This document shows, in pieces, positions 27,253 through 36,862 of a DNA stretch of 64,000 nucleotides; positions within the stretch are counted from its first letter, which is position 1, and the number at the start of each line of letters is the position of its first letter. Under the pieces are notes generated by a model. It was not told the DNA's origin. It made no database searches and worked only from the letters and a program-made list of their open reading frames with translations. Location: NCBI GenBank assembly GCA_014804795.1, contig JAAUZC010000020.1:1-64000 (forward strand), given 5' to 3'. Made by a program: the position numbers and the translations under genes. The stretch comes from Lachnospiraceae bacterium (GTDB taxonomy: Bacteria > Bacillota > Clostridia > Lachnospirales > Lachnospiraceae).

Positions 27253-29907
27253 CTACTCGCTCTCCCGCAGCCTCTCTACAATACTCCTCTTCCGGAGACT
27301 CCGGTAGGCAAATACCGGCACGGCCACGGCCGAAAGCACAAGCACCGGCATGATGATCACAAAGGGCAGCACCTGAAAACGATACTCAAAAAACAGGATC
27401 ACATTGTTTATGGCTCCCAGAATGATCCGGGAAAGCAGACTTCCCAGAACCAAACTGATCATGCCGGAGATCACAACATAACTGATTCCCTCAAAGACAA
27501 GGGTTGTAAGCAGCTGGTCACCCGTCATCCCGATGCTCTGCAGCATGGCAAACTCCCGCTTTCTGGAGATGACCTCCGTGATCATGGCGTTGGTGAAATT
27601 CAAAATGCCGATCAGGGCGATCACTGCCGACAGGGTAATCCCGAAGGTCGCCATGATCCCCACCATACCCTCAAATTCATCTTCCAGTGTCTCTTTGCTC
27701 GTATAAGCCATCTCGGGATTGTTCTCCGTGTAGGCCTCAAGCGCTGCCCGAAAAGCCTCTTTATTTTCCTCCGCTACAAGATAGGACGCCGCAAAGAGAT
27801 ACGTATACTCATCCTCCGTATCAAACTCCGTAAGCGGCAGCACCACATCGCAGCCGTTTGCGGTGTATCTGTGGGTGTCCATACTGTAGGGGATTCCTAC
27901 GATGGCCATCACCTCGTACTCCTTTTCTTCAAGATTCTCGTAAGTAAAGCCCACAGTCGCTCCTGACGCATCCCTGATCTCATGGGAAATGGAATTTTCC
28001 CCGCAACTTTTCACGGTCACCTTGTCTCCGGGATGATAGATATGCTCCTCTGCCTCCAGTGTGTCACTTCCCAGTATCTGCGTCAGCAGAACATAATCCC
28101 CGGTCTTAAACCGTTCCATATCAAACGTCCCGTCCAACACTTCCAGATTGGAGAGAAGTTTCTCGCTGTAGGCGTAAAAGTTGCCGTCAAAATCCCTTTC
28201 ACCCCGCAGCATCTCCTCCAGCTCATCCACCGAAAAAGTATCCCGGCGAAGTTTTCCCTGATCGTCCAGATCCTGTAACCGTTCCATCGCGTTCCCGTCA
28301 AGCTGCAGAAAAGACCGGTAACGAATCCACATTTCCGTCTTTCCCCAGATGCCCTCCTGTGCCTCCGCCATCGCCAGAAATTCGGGTGCTATCCTCACAT
28401 CACCGCTTCTCGCCGCAGAGGAGATGGTGCCGATATTCCCCAGCACATAATCTCCCACAATGCGCTGTTCCAGATATTCGTCCAGCCGGAAACTCCCCAC
28501 GGCGGTCATTACCATTGTCAGAAGAATAATGCTTAAAGAAATTGCGGATATGACCACGGCAGTGGTCCTTCTGTTCCTGCCCAGATTGGCGAGGGCCATC
28601 GAAAGGGCATCAAAGCGGCCGCGGTCCCTCTGTCTTTTCTTCTTTTTCCTGCCTGTCGTCTTCCCCTTTCCGCCCATCTCCGCATACCGGACCGCTTCGA
28701 TGGGGGAAACGCTGCCCGCGATCCTGCCCGGTTTTCCGCTGCTGAGCCAGACCGTAAAAGCGGAAAATCCCGCACTGAACACTAAAATCCAGGGATTAAA
28801 CTCCAAAGAAACTTCCATCCCCCTGTAGGAATCCCCAAAGTCCAACAGAAAGGGCAGCAGAAGCTTTCCGATGCCGAAACCTGCGAGAAGTCCGATGGGA
28901 ATCCCCGCCGCAGACAGCAAGAATGCCTGCCGCCTGACCAGCCTGCGAATCTGCCCTTTGGTTGTCCCGATGGTCTTTAACAGACCGTAAAACCGGATAT
29001 CGCTGACAACGGATATCTGAAAAATATTGTAGATGATCAGATAACCGGTGAGCAGGATCACAAAAACCGCACCAAACAGAATGATCATCGTCATGGGATC
29101 CAGCGCTTCCATACGACTGCCCATATAGGCCCAGTTTACTCCGTAGGCCAGTTCCGTCCCCGGCTCATAGCCCGCATTCTGAATGACGGTCCGTATTTTT
29201 TCCTCCACATTTTTCGCGTTTTCAAAGTAGAAATCGCCGGCCAATAATCCTGCGCCGCAGTACTCCGGGTGTTCCTCTGTCCACAGCAGGAAATCTTCAT
29301 CGGTATAGGAACCCTTTAAGTCTGTCCAATAGTCTTCCGACACAAAAAGCTCACTGGCATGGGCGATGGCATCCCCTCTGTAAAACCCGCACACCACAAA
29401 TTCCTCTTCCACCGTCTCCCCCATAAAAGGAAACCTGAGCGGCACCCTCGTCCCGAGCTCGCAGGGCAGCCCCAGTTCATCCAGCACAAAGGTATCCACG
29501 ATGATCTCGTTTTTCGCCTCCGGCATGCGCCCCTCTTCCAGTGTGATAAACATGTCATACAGCATGCTCTCATCCGGCGTATAGCGGATCTCCGCCTGAC
29601 GCTTTATGAGATTGTCCGCCATGCCGATCAGAATTGTGTAACCGCTTGCTTTCACAAGCGGATCCGCGGCGATTTCCTCATACTGTTTCATCGTCGCCGT
29701 TTTTAACCCTGCGTGAAAGCGCCCGCCGACTTCCCGCATAATCTCTTCTTCGGCCGCCTGCATGGCACCGCTCGTCAGGGAAAAGACCGCCGTGAAAAGA
29801 ATCCCGGTCAGAGTAATCGCCAGGATTGCAAATACATTCCGCATGCGGTTGTTTTGAAGGCTCCTTGCCGACAGCCTGCGGATGGATGCACCGTTATTGT
29901 TTCTCAT
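27253..29907 (-). CDS. FtsX/MacB-type ABC transporter permease
   Basis: 884 aa; RNVFAILAITLTGILFTAVFSL, duplicated FtsX-like regions (FGAVFVILLTGYLIIYNIFQISV; REFAMLQSIGMTGDQLLTTLVFEG). Confidence 0.9.
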   Translation of the reverse strand: MRNNNGASIRRLSARSLQNNRMRNVFAILAITLTGILFTAVFSLTSGAMQAAEEEIMREVGGRFHAGLKTATMKQYEEIAADPLVKASGYTILIGMADNLIKRQAEIRYTPDESMLYDMFITLEEGRMPEAKNEIIVDTFVLDELGLPCELGTRVPLRFPFMGETVEEEFVVCGFYRGDAIAHASELFVSEDYWTDLKGSYTDEDFLLWTEEHPEYCGAGLLAGDFYFENAKNVEEKIRTVIQNAGYEPGTELAYGVNWAYMGSRMEALDPMTMIILFGAVFVILLTGYLIIYNIFQISVVSDIRFYGLLKTIGTTKGQIRRLVRRQAFLLSAAGIPIGLLAGFGIGKLLLPFLLDFGDSYRGMEVSLEFNPWILVFSAGFSAFTVWLSSGKPGRIAGSVSPIEAVRYAEMGGKGKTTGRKKKKRQRDRGRFDALSMALANLGRNRRTTAVVISAISLSIILLTMVMTAVGSFRLDEYLEQRIVGDYVLGNIGTISSAARSGDVRIAPEFLAMAEAQEGIWGKTEMWIRYRSFLQLDGNAMERLQDLDDQGKLRRDTFSVDELEEMLRGERDFDGNFYAYSEKLLSNLEVLDGTFDMERFKTGDYVLLTQILGSDTLEAEEHIYHPGDKVTVKSCGENSISHEIRDASGATVGFTYENLEEKEYEVMAIVGIPYSMDTHRYTANGCDVVLPLTEFDTEDEYTYLFAASYLVAEENKEAFRAALEAYTENNPEMAYTSKETLEDEFEGMVGIMATFGITLSAVIALIGILNFTNAMITEVISRKREFAMLQSIGMTGDQLLTTLVFEGISYVVISGMISLVLGSLLSRIILGAINNVILFFEYRFQVLPFVIIMPVLVLSAVAVPVFAYRSLRKRSIVERLRESE

Positions 29908-30695
29908 ATGAGCACCTCCTCATCCGCCTGTGCTGCCAATCTATTCGCTTTTCCGGAAGCCGCTGTAATCTCCGGCGATACAACATCACGGTCAGGAAGT
30001 TCCCCCGGGCTGTCGTCACGCTTTGTATGATCATCCACGATCCTGCCGTCCTCAATGTGGATGATCCTGTCGCTCAGCTGCGCTAACGACTCGTTGTGAG
30101 TGATCATCACGATCGTCTGATGGAACTGCTCGCCGGTCAGCTTCAAAAGCCCCAGCACTTCCTGGGTCGTCTTGCTGTCCAGATTTCCGGTGGGCTCGTC
30201 GGCGAGAATAATAGCCGGTTTTGTCACAAGCGCCCGGGCGATCGCAACTCTCTGCTGCTGCCCGCCGGAAAGCTGCCCCGGAAAGGCATCCAGTTTGCTC
30301 TCAAGCCCCAGTGTCTGAACGATCTGATGCATAAACTTCTTGTCCACTCTTCTGCCGTCCAGTTCCATCGGAAGCACGATATTCTCTCTGACGCTCAAAA
30401 TCGGCACCAAATTGTAACTCTGGAAAACAAAGCCGATCTGACGTCTGCGGAAAATCGTCAAATCTTTTTCGTTCAGTTCAAAAATCTTTTTTCCGGCCAC
30501 AGTCACTGTGCCGGAAGTGGCATAATCCAGCCCGCCGAGCATGTGTAAAAGTGTGGACTTCCCGGATCCGGAAGTACCTACCACCGCAGCGAACTCTCCC
30601 TCCTCTATCTTTAAATCCACACCGTCCAAAGCTTTGACCTGAATGTCACCGTCTCCGTAATATTTTTTCAGATCTTTTGTCTCCAATATTGTCAT
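29904..30695 (-). CDS. ABC transporter ATP-binding protein (MacB/LolD type)
   Basis: [47 protein letters not shown]. Confidence 0.93.
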   Translation of the reverse strand: MTILETKDLKKYYGDGDIQVKALDGVDLKIEEGEFAAVVGTSGSGKSTLLHMLGGLDYATSGTVTVAGKKIFELNEKDLTIFRRRQIGFVFQSYNLVPILSVRENIVLPMELDGRRVDKKFMHQIVQTLGLESKLDAFPGQLSGGQQQRVAIARALVTKPAIILADEPTGNLDSKTTQEVLGLLKLTGEQFHQTIVMITHNESLAQLSDRIIHIEDGRIVDDHTKRDDSPGELPDRDVVSPEITAASGKANRLAAQADEEVLI

Positions 30696-30819
30696 ATGAT
30701 TCCTCCTGTTTTAGGTTATATAGTTCTTCTATGATACACGGATTGCTCCGCATTTCATGCTCCCGCAATCCTAAAACATTCGAAATCCGCCCTGATCGGG
30801 CTTCTTTCTCATGTTTTGC

Positions 30820-30882
30820 GGGTCCCAAGGTCAAAAATCCTTTTGCAAGCAAGCTTGCATCGGATTTTAGACCTTTTGACCC
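30820..30882. repeat. Large imperfect palindrome within a probable repetitive extragenic element
   Basis: gggtcccaaggtcaaaaatcc...tgcaagcaagcttgca...ggattttagaccttttgaccc. Confidence 0.65.
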
Positions 30883-31027
30883 TGGTATCATAATACCAGA
30901 TACATCTTACAGTATCCTGACAGAACGGAAAAAATATTATGACAATTTTGTCAGAAAAAAACTGCGGCGCAGGTATGCCTGCCGAGCGCAGTTACACAAA
31001 ATGGACTGAAAATAAGAATTCCAAAAT

Positions 31028-32050
31028 CTACTTTGGTTCATTTAACAAAAACAAAGAGAAGCTGCTGCCCTTCCCCACATTGGAGGACACGGTGATATAT
31101 CCTTTTTCGCACTGTAAGATCAGCTGTGCCAGATACAGCCCCAGACCGCTTCCCTCCTGTCCCTCCACTTCCTTTCCCCGGTAAAACCGCTTGAAAATAC
31201 GGTTGAAGTCACTTTGAGGAATACCGATACCTTCATCCGAAATCGTAATCTTTGTATAAATGTCAAGTCTGTCAAGCGTTATTCTGACGCTGCTGTTTTC
31301 CGGCGAGTATTTGACAGCATTTTCCAGGATGTTCGACATCGCCTCCGCCGTCCACTTCGGATTATGATACAGATTAAAGTCCTGAAAATCTTCCACGATC
31401 AGCTTCATATTTTTGGAGGACGCCTGCGCAAAAACAGAACTGACAGCCTTTGCGACCGTCTCTTTAATCCCTGTGTACTCCGCAGTAAAACGAATCATGC
31501 CGTTTTCCAGTCTCGACGCTTTCAGAAGATCTGCCATCAGCCACTGCATCTTATCCGCCTGACTTTTCGTATGCGCCAGAAATTCTTTTCTGCGCTCTTC
31601 CTCCAGCGCAGCATTCTGTAAAAGTTCCATATTCATCATGATATTGGCAAGCGGCGTTTTCAGCTGGTGTGAAAGGTCTGAGATCAGTTTCATCACCTGG
31701 TTTTTATCCTCCATAGCCTGCCTCTCGACAAACCTCACTCTCGACAAAATGCGCCGCAGCTGGCTGATAATGCGGGATTCCCTTGTTTCCAGCACATCCG
31801 CGTTAATATTCCGCAGTGTGGACTTTCGCTGCAGCCGCCGACTATGTGCAGATCGCCGCCCGGTTCCCTGTTCCATGGAATATGTGTGTGATTCATCCTC
31901 CTTCTCCGCCATACTGTCTTGCCAGAACTCTTCCAGAATAGTATCCATCCGCTTCCACTGCCACAGAAAATAAGCTGTACTCAAAATGAGCACAGCAACA
32001 CATACCAAAAGGCACAGGGCAAGTATCAGAATGATTGTTTCCGCCCTCAT
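31028..32050 (-). CDS. Sensor histidine kinase
   Basis: DLSHQLKTPLANIMMNMELLQ, NILENAVKYSPENS, ISDEGIGIPQSDFNRIFKRFYRG, GSGLGLYLAQLI. Confidence 0.92.
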   Translation of the reverse strand: MRAETIILILALCLLVCVAVLILSTAYFLWQWKRMDTILEEFWQDSMAEKEDESHTYSMEQGTGRRSAHSRRLQRKSTLRNINADVLETRESRIISQLRRILSRVRFVERQAMEDKNQVMKLISDLSHQLKTPLANIMMNMELLQNAALEEERRKEFLAHTKSQADKMQWLMADLLKASRLENGMIRFTAEYTGIKETVAKAVSSVFAQASSKNMKLIVEDFQDFNLYHNPKWTAEAMSNILENAVKYSPENSSVRITLDRLDIYTKITISDEGIGIPQSDFNRIFKRFYRGKEVEGQEGSGLGLYLAQLILQCEKGYITVSSNVGKGSSFSLFLLNEPK

Positions 32051-32736
32051 ACATTCTCCTCCCACAGATAGCCGATTCCCTGAATCGTGCGGATATGGTC
32101 TTTTCCCAGCTTTTTCCGCAGGCGGCTGATATTGACGGAGAGTGTATTCTCCTCCACATAGTTCCCGTCCGCATCCCAGATACGCTGCAGAATCTGCTCT
32201 TTCAAAAGCGCCTGGTTCTTGTTTTCCATGAAATATTGCAGCAGCCGGAACTCGGTCATACTAAGTTCCAGTTCTTTTTCTCCACAGGATACACGAAACG
32301 TTTCCAAATCCAGCACAATGTCTCCGGACGAAATAATCCGCCCTGCATCTTTCACCTCTTTACCCTCCGCCTTTCTGCGCAGAATATTCTGCAATCTAAG
32401 CTTTAAGACAGAGACCGAAAACGGCTTTGTCATGTAATCATCGGCTCCGCTTGTAAGCCCCATGATCTCGTCCGTCTCCAGATCTCTCGCTGTGAGCATC
32501 AAAATAACGGTATCCGCATCCTGACCTGAAAGCTGCCGTATCCTCTTACAGAATGCAATACCATCCCCGTCCGGCAGGTTCAAATCCAGAATAACAGCAA
32601 CGGGACTTTCCCTCTCAAAAAGTGAATATCCTTCCTGTAGGGTCCGCGCGCTTGCCGTTTCATAGCCATCCTGTTCCAACGCAAAACAGATTCCACTGTT
32701 TAAGCCTATATCGTCTTCAATGATCAATATTTTCAT
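32047..32736 (-). CDS. OmpR-family response regulator
   Basis: MKILIIEDDIGLNSGI, LDLNLPDGDG, winged-helix C-terminus ENTLSVNISRLRKKLGKDHIRTIQGIGYLW. Confidence 0.93.
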   Translation of the reverse strand: MKILIIEDDIGLNSGICFALEQDGYETASARTLQEGYSLFERESPVAVILDLNLPDGDGIAFCKRIRQLSGQDADTVILMLTARDLETDEIMGLTSGADDYMTKPFSVSVLKLRLQNILRRKAEGKEVKDAGRIISSGDIVLDLETFRVSCGEKELELSMTEFRLLQYFMENKNQALLKEQILQRIWDADGNYVEENTLSVNISRLRKKLGKDHIRTIQGIGYLWEENV

Positions 32737-33079
32737 GTTTTTTGTAATGTCCGATCTCTATTTCCGGAAAATGCTCTTCCAGATAATCAAGCACTTCTTT
32801 CGCATCCTCCGGATGTTCCATACGCAGCTTATGCTGTTTGTCCCGTTTATCTATCAACATCAGATAATGCTCTGTCAACGGAAATTCCCCTACCTCTCCG
32901 CTCTCAATGCGCAGATACGCCTTTTTAATCTCTTCATAAGCAATCGCATGAATCCTGATAAAATAGCGGTAAAACAGGAAATGCTCTCCCAGACGGGCTT
33001 CCGCCGCCTTTTTTCCCTTTTGAAATTCTTCACGAAGCGCCTCTTCGGAGGCGCTTCCGGCAAGCACTTTGATCTTCAT
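32717..33079 (-). CDS. Hypothetical protein, 120 aa
   Basis: Full-length ORF overlapping the downstream response regulator start by 20 nt; repeat copy B lies immediately upstream. Confidence 0.6.
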   Translation of the reverse strand: MKIKVLAGSASEEALREEFQKGKKAAEARLGEHFLFYRYFIRIHAIAYEEIKKAYLRIESGEVGEFPLTEHYLMLIDKRDKQHKLRMEHPEDAKEVLDYLEEHFPEIEIGHYKKHENIDH

Positions 33080-33082
33080 ATT

Positions 33083-33195
33083 TTAGTCCCGTAACAATCC
33101 TACCAGCACACTTTATCCGGGCTTACATTTCCGGCCGTCTGAAATGCAACATCCGTAAATGAAGCCGTGCGCTGTCCGAGTATCTGCTGTTTATT
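33083..33195 (-). repeat. Intercistronic repeat family, copy B (between aspS stop and the 33079 gene start)
   Basis: Shares ordered blocks with 4592-4704 and 55941-56060; closing stem cagcgcac/gtgtgctg (minus strand). Confidence 0.65.
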
Positions 33196-34993
33196 CCACT
33201 TCCTTAGAATTTTCCTTCACAATCGCAATTCCCAGTTCCTCAAGCTGCGCCTCGTCCACCACATTGGGCGTCTCGCACATCAGATCGGAAGCGTCCTTCA
33301 CTTTCGGGAACGCGATCACCTCTCTGATACTGTCCGCATGGGCAAGCAGCATCATAAGACGGTCCACGCCGTAAGCCAGCCCCGCGTGAGGCGGCACGCC
33401 GTACCGGAAAGCGGAGAGCAGATATCCGAATTTCTCCCAGGCCTTCTCCTGCCCGATGCCCAATACCTCAAACATCTTCTCCTGAATATCATTCTGGTGG
33501 ATTCTGACGGAACCGCCGCCAATCTCTACGCCGTTTAACACAATATCATAAGCCTTTGCCCGCACTCTGCCCGGATCGGAATCAATATACTGCCAGTCTT
33601 CTTCCATCGGCATCGTGAATGGATGATGCATCGCCATATAACGGTTTTCTTCTTCGGACCACTCAAGTAACGGGAATTCCGTCACCCAGAGGAAATTATA
33701 CTGGTTCGGATCATACAAACCGAGCTGTTTTCCGAGTTCCAGACGAAGCTGCCCAAGTACACCCCACACGATTGTATTTTTATCCGCCGCAAATAACAGC
33801 AGATCGCCGTTTTCGCCGCCCATCGCCTGAATCAGCGCCGATACCTCTTCCTCCGTCAGGAATTTTGTGAAAGAGGACTTTACAGTACCGTCTTCTCCGA
33901 TACACAGATAGGCAAGTCCTTTCGCACCGCTGCCCTTCGCCATATCCACTAATGCATCTATTTTCTTTCTGGGCATAGCGCCCTGCCCTTTAACATTGAT
34001 GCCCCGTACCGAGCCGCCGTTTTCCAGTGCGGAAGTAAAGACACCGAAACCGCATCCTCTCACCACTTCCGATACGTCCACCAGTTCCATGCCGAAACGG
34101 GTATCCGGTTTATCGGAGCCGTAACGATCCATCGCCTCCTGCCATTTCATGCGCGGCAGGGGAAGCTCCACATCCAGGCCGATGCTTTCTTTGCAGACGT
34201 ACTGAATCAGCCGTTCATTCACGTCAAGTACATCCTCCACATCCACAAAGGAAAGTTCCATATCCGCCTGGGTAAATTCCGGCTGTCTGTGCGCCCGCAA
34301 ATCCTCGTCTCTGAAACATCTTGCAATCTGGAAGTACCTGTCATATCCGGAACACATGAGAAGCTGCTTGTAGAGCTGAGGGGACTGGGGCAGTGCATAA
34401 AAGTTGCCCGGATGCACCCTGCTGGGTACAAGATAGTCCCTTGCGCCCTCCGGTGTAGAACGGCATAAGATCGGTGTCTCGATCTCCAGAAATCCTTCTT
34501 TCGCCATAAACTCCCGCATCGCCATAACCATTTTACTGCGCAGCATTAACTTCTGCTGTAAATCCGGTCTTCGCAGATCAAGGAATCTGTATTTTAGACG
34601 AATCTCTTCCTTTGTTTTAGAATCGGATTCAATAGGAAACGGCGGTGTCTCCGCTTCCGCTAAAACACGCACCTGCTTTGCCCTTACCTCAATCTCACCG
34701 GTGGCAAGATTCTCATTTACCGCGCCGCCGCGCTTCTCCACGGTACCTGTCACCGCAATAACAAACTCGCTTCGCATTTTCTCCGCTTTGGCAAACGCCT
34801 CACTGCCGCAGTCCGCTTCCTCAAAAATAAGCTGTAAAATACCGGAACGGTCCCGCAGATCCACAAAAATAATACCGCCCTTATTTCTCTGTTTCTGTAC
34901 CCAGCCCATTACGGTCACTGTCTCTCCCACATTTTTGATGGAGAGTTCCGCGCATCGATGACTCCTTTTCAATCCCTGTATTGATTCTGCCAT
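33191..34993 (-). CDS. aspS: Aspartyl-tRNA synthetase
   Basis: VMGWVQKQRNKGGIIFVDLRDRSGILQ, FLEIETPILCRSTPEGARDYLVPSR, class II motifs FRDEDLRAHRQPEFTQ and GLAYGVDRLMMLL. Confidence 0.96.
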   Translation of the reverse strand: MAESIQGLKRSHRCAELSIKNVGETVTVMGWVQKQRNKGGIIFVDLRDRSGILQLIFEEADCGSEAFAKAEKMRSEFVIAVTGTVEKRGGAVNENLATGEIEVRAKQVRVLAEAETPPFPIESDSKTKEEIRLKYRFLDLRRPDLQQKLMLRSKMVMAMREFMAKEGFLEIETPILCRSTPEGARDYLVPSRVHPGNFYALPQSPQLYKQLLMCSGYDRYFQIARCFRDEDLRAHRQPEFTQADMELSFVDVEDVLDVNERLIQYVCKESIGLDVELPLPRMKWQEAMDRYGSDKPDTRFGMELVDVSEVVRGCGFGVFTSALENGGSVRGINVKGQGAMPRKKIDALVDMAKGSGAKGLAYLCIGEDGTVKSSFTKFLTEEEVSALIQAMGGENGDLLLFAADKNTIVWGVLGQLRLELGKQLGLYDPNQYNFLWVTEFPLLEWSEEENRYMAMHHPFTMPMEEDWQYIDSDPGRVRAKAYDIVLNGVEIGGGSVRIHQNDIQEKMFEVLGIGQEKAWEKFGYLLSAFRYGVPPHAGLAYGVDRLMMLLAHADSIREVIAFPKVKDASDLMCETPNVVDEAQLEELGIAIVKENSKEVE

Positions 34994-35028
34994 TTTTCTT
35001 CCCTCTTTTCTGTCGTTGTTTTATTTTC

Positions 35029-36291
35029 CTAATATTTCAGTGCTTCTCTGTAAAACTCTTTAAATTCCGTATATCCCTGCGCTGTCAACTGCTCTTTCTG
35101 GAACTTCTTGTTTTTATTCATGCGGGTGACAAGCACTTTCTTTCCGCTTTCGCGCTCTGCCTGCGCCTGCCTCATTACGTTCGTCATCACTTCCGCCGAA
35201 ATGCCTTTTTCGATCAGATAAGCCGTTTTTTCTGCCGCTCCCGGCACTTTAAATCCGCTCTCCAGAAGCAGCAGGATAATCCGTTCAAAACCGATTGAAA
35301 AGCCACATGCAGGTACATCTTTCCCTGTAAACTTTCCTACCATCTTATCATAACGTCCCCCGCCTCCGCAGCTTCCGCCAAACTCCGGCATCGCAATCTC
35401 AAAGATCGTGCCCGTATAGTAGGACATGCCGCGCACAAGAGTCGGATCAAATATCAGTTCAAAAAAATCACCCTTTGATGCATTTACACTGTCCAGAATT
35501 TCCTGAAAACCTGTGCTCACTTCCTCCGCCAGATATCCGGCAAGCTTTTCTGTTACATAAGCCGCCTTATCTTTCGCCGCCTCCATCTCTTCAAACAGGC
35601 TTAAATATTTCTCCACTACGGCTTCCCCGTATCCTGCGGATAATAGCTCAGCGCGCACACCAGAGAGACCGATCTTGTCCATCTTATCTAAAATAATAAA
35701 GACTTCATCATAGCTTTCTTCGGCAAAACCGCTGTAAGCCGCCATCGCCTTCAAAATCTGTCTGTCATTGATACGGATCTGGAAATTTTTGAATCCCAGC
35801 TTCCCGAGCGTCGTTGTCGTGGCCAAAATCAATTCTATCTCCGCCAGATTTGACGCTTCCCCAAGAATATCAATGTCACACTGCATAAACTGTCTGTACC
35901 GCCCTCTCTGAGGCCTGTCCGCCCGCCATACATTCCCCATCTGCAATGCTTTAAAGGGTGCGGGCAGTTCGCCGCTGTGCGCCGCATAGTAACGTACAAG
36001 AGGTACCGTCAGATCATAGCGCAGACCGCCGTCCGTCAGGTCTTCCTCCTTTACCTCTCCTTCCAGTTTCAGTTTTTCGCCCCTCTTTAAAATCTTGAAG
36101 ATCAGTTTTTCGTTTTCTCCGCCTGCCTTGCAATTGAGATTTTCCAGATGCTCCACTGCAGGTGTCTCCATAGATGTAAAACCAAAACTTCCATAAGTAT
36201 CTTTAATAACGCCTATCACATAATCTCTGATTTCCATTTCCTCCGGCAGAATATCTTTCATGCCGGTAACCGGTTTCTTACTTAATGCCAT
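35029..36291 (-). CDS. hisS: Histidyl-tRNA synthetase
   Basis: GMKDILPEE, LRYDLTVPLVRYYA, FKALQMGNVWRADRPQRGRYRQFMQCDIDILG, SCGGGGRYDKMVGKF. Confidence 0.95.
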   Translation of the reverse strand: MALSKKPVTGMKDILPEEMEIRDYVIGVIKDTYGSFGFTSMETPAVEHLENLNCKAGGENEKLIFKILKRGEKLKLEGEVKEEDLTDGGLRYDLTVPLVRYYAAHSGELPAPFKALQMGNVWRADRPQRGRYRQFMQCDIDILGEASNLAEIELILATTTTLGKLGFKNFQIRINDRQILKAMAAYSGFAEESYDEVFIILDKMDKIGLSGVRAELLSAGYGEAVVEKYLSLFEEMEAAKDKAAYVTEKLAGYLAEEVSTGFQEILDSVNASKGDFFELIFDPTLVRGMSYYTGTIFEIAMPEFGGSCGGGGRYDKMVGKFTGKDVPACGFSIGFERIILLLLESGFKVPGAAEKTAYLIEKGISAEVMTNVMRQAQAERESGKKVLVTRMNKNKKFQKEQLTAQGYTEFKEFYREALKY

Positions 36292-36483
36292 AATTTTTCT
36301 CCCCGTTCTTTTACTTAACACTTAATATTACAATGAAATGGAATACTTTTCAAGAGTTTAGATGACAATATGATTTAAATAGTAACAGTTCGGCCATGAA
36401 CCGCCGCCCTAAATGAAATTTTATTTGTATCAAAAAAAATACATAAAAAAATGAAATAACTATAGACAAAAATGAGAATAACT

Positions 36484-36530
36484 ACTATTATTAAATTAAA
36501 GAAACAGTAATCATTACTATTATTAAATTA
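36484..36530 (+). promoter_or_regulatory. 32-bp-spaced direct repeat upstream of the grcA-like gene
   Basis: actattattaaatta at 36484-36498 and 36516-36530. Confidence 0.45.
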
Positions 36531-36555
36531 TAATTCTTTTAAGGAGGAACTTATT

Positions 36556-36801
36556 ATGGCAACAAGCACAAACGCACAGGTAGACAATCTCGTCAGCTTA
36601 TTAGACGGCTATTCCACAAAGGGCGGACATCATTTGAATGTAAACGTATTAAACAGAGATATGTTACTGGATGCTCAGAAACATCCTGAGAACTATCCGC
36701 AGCTTACGATCCGTGTTTCCGGTTATGCCGTAAACTTTATCAAGCTGACCCCGGAACAGCAGGCGGACGTAATCAGCCGTACTTTCCATGAGTCAATATA
36801 A
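36556..36801 (+). CDS. grcA: Autonomous glycyl radical cofactor (GrcA/YfiD-like)
   Basis: 81 aa matching the PFL C-terminal glycyl-radical domain: [60 protein letters not shown] aaggagg. Confidence 0.9.
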   Translation: MATSTNAQVDNLVSLLDGYSTKGGHHLNVNVLNRDMLLDAQKHPENYPQLTIRVSGYAVNFIKLTPEQQADVISRTFHESI

Positions 36802-36820
36802 AACAGTAAGCACTATCCTT

Positions 36821-36853
36821 AAAAACCCGATGCATCTCTGCACCGGGTTTTTT
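36821..36853. terminator. Terminator hairpin between convergent genes
   Basis: aaaaacccgatgca-tctc-tgcaccgggtttttt. Confidence 0.8.
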
Positions 36854-36862
36854 AACGCTTCC

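Noticed and set aside
30646-30891. 81-aa ORF upstream of the ABC ATPase
   Set aside because: Covers a palindrome-rich repeat and overlaps the ATPase gene; composition looks like translated repeat.
34994-36555. Possible T-box leaders for aspS or hisS
   Set aside because: No T-box sequence (AGGTGGTACCGCG-like) or specifier-stem arrangement found upstream of either gene.
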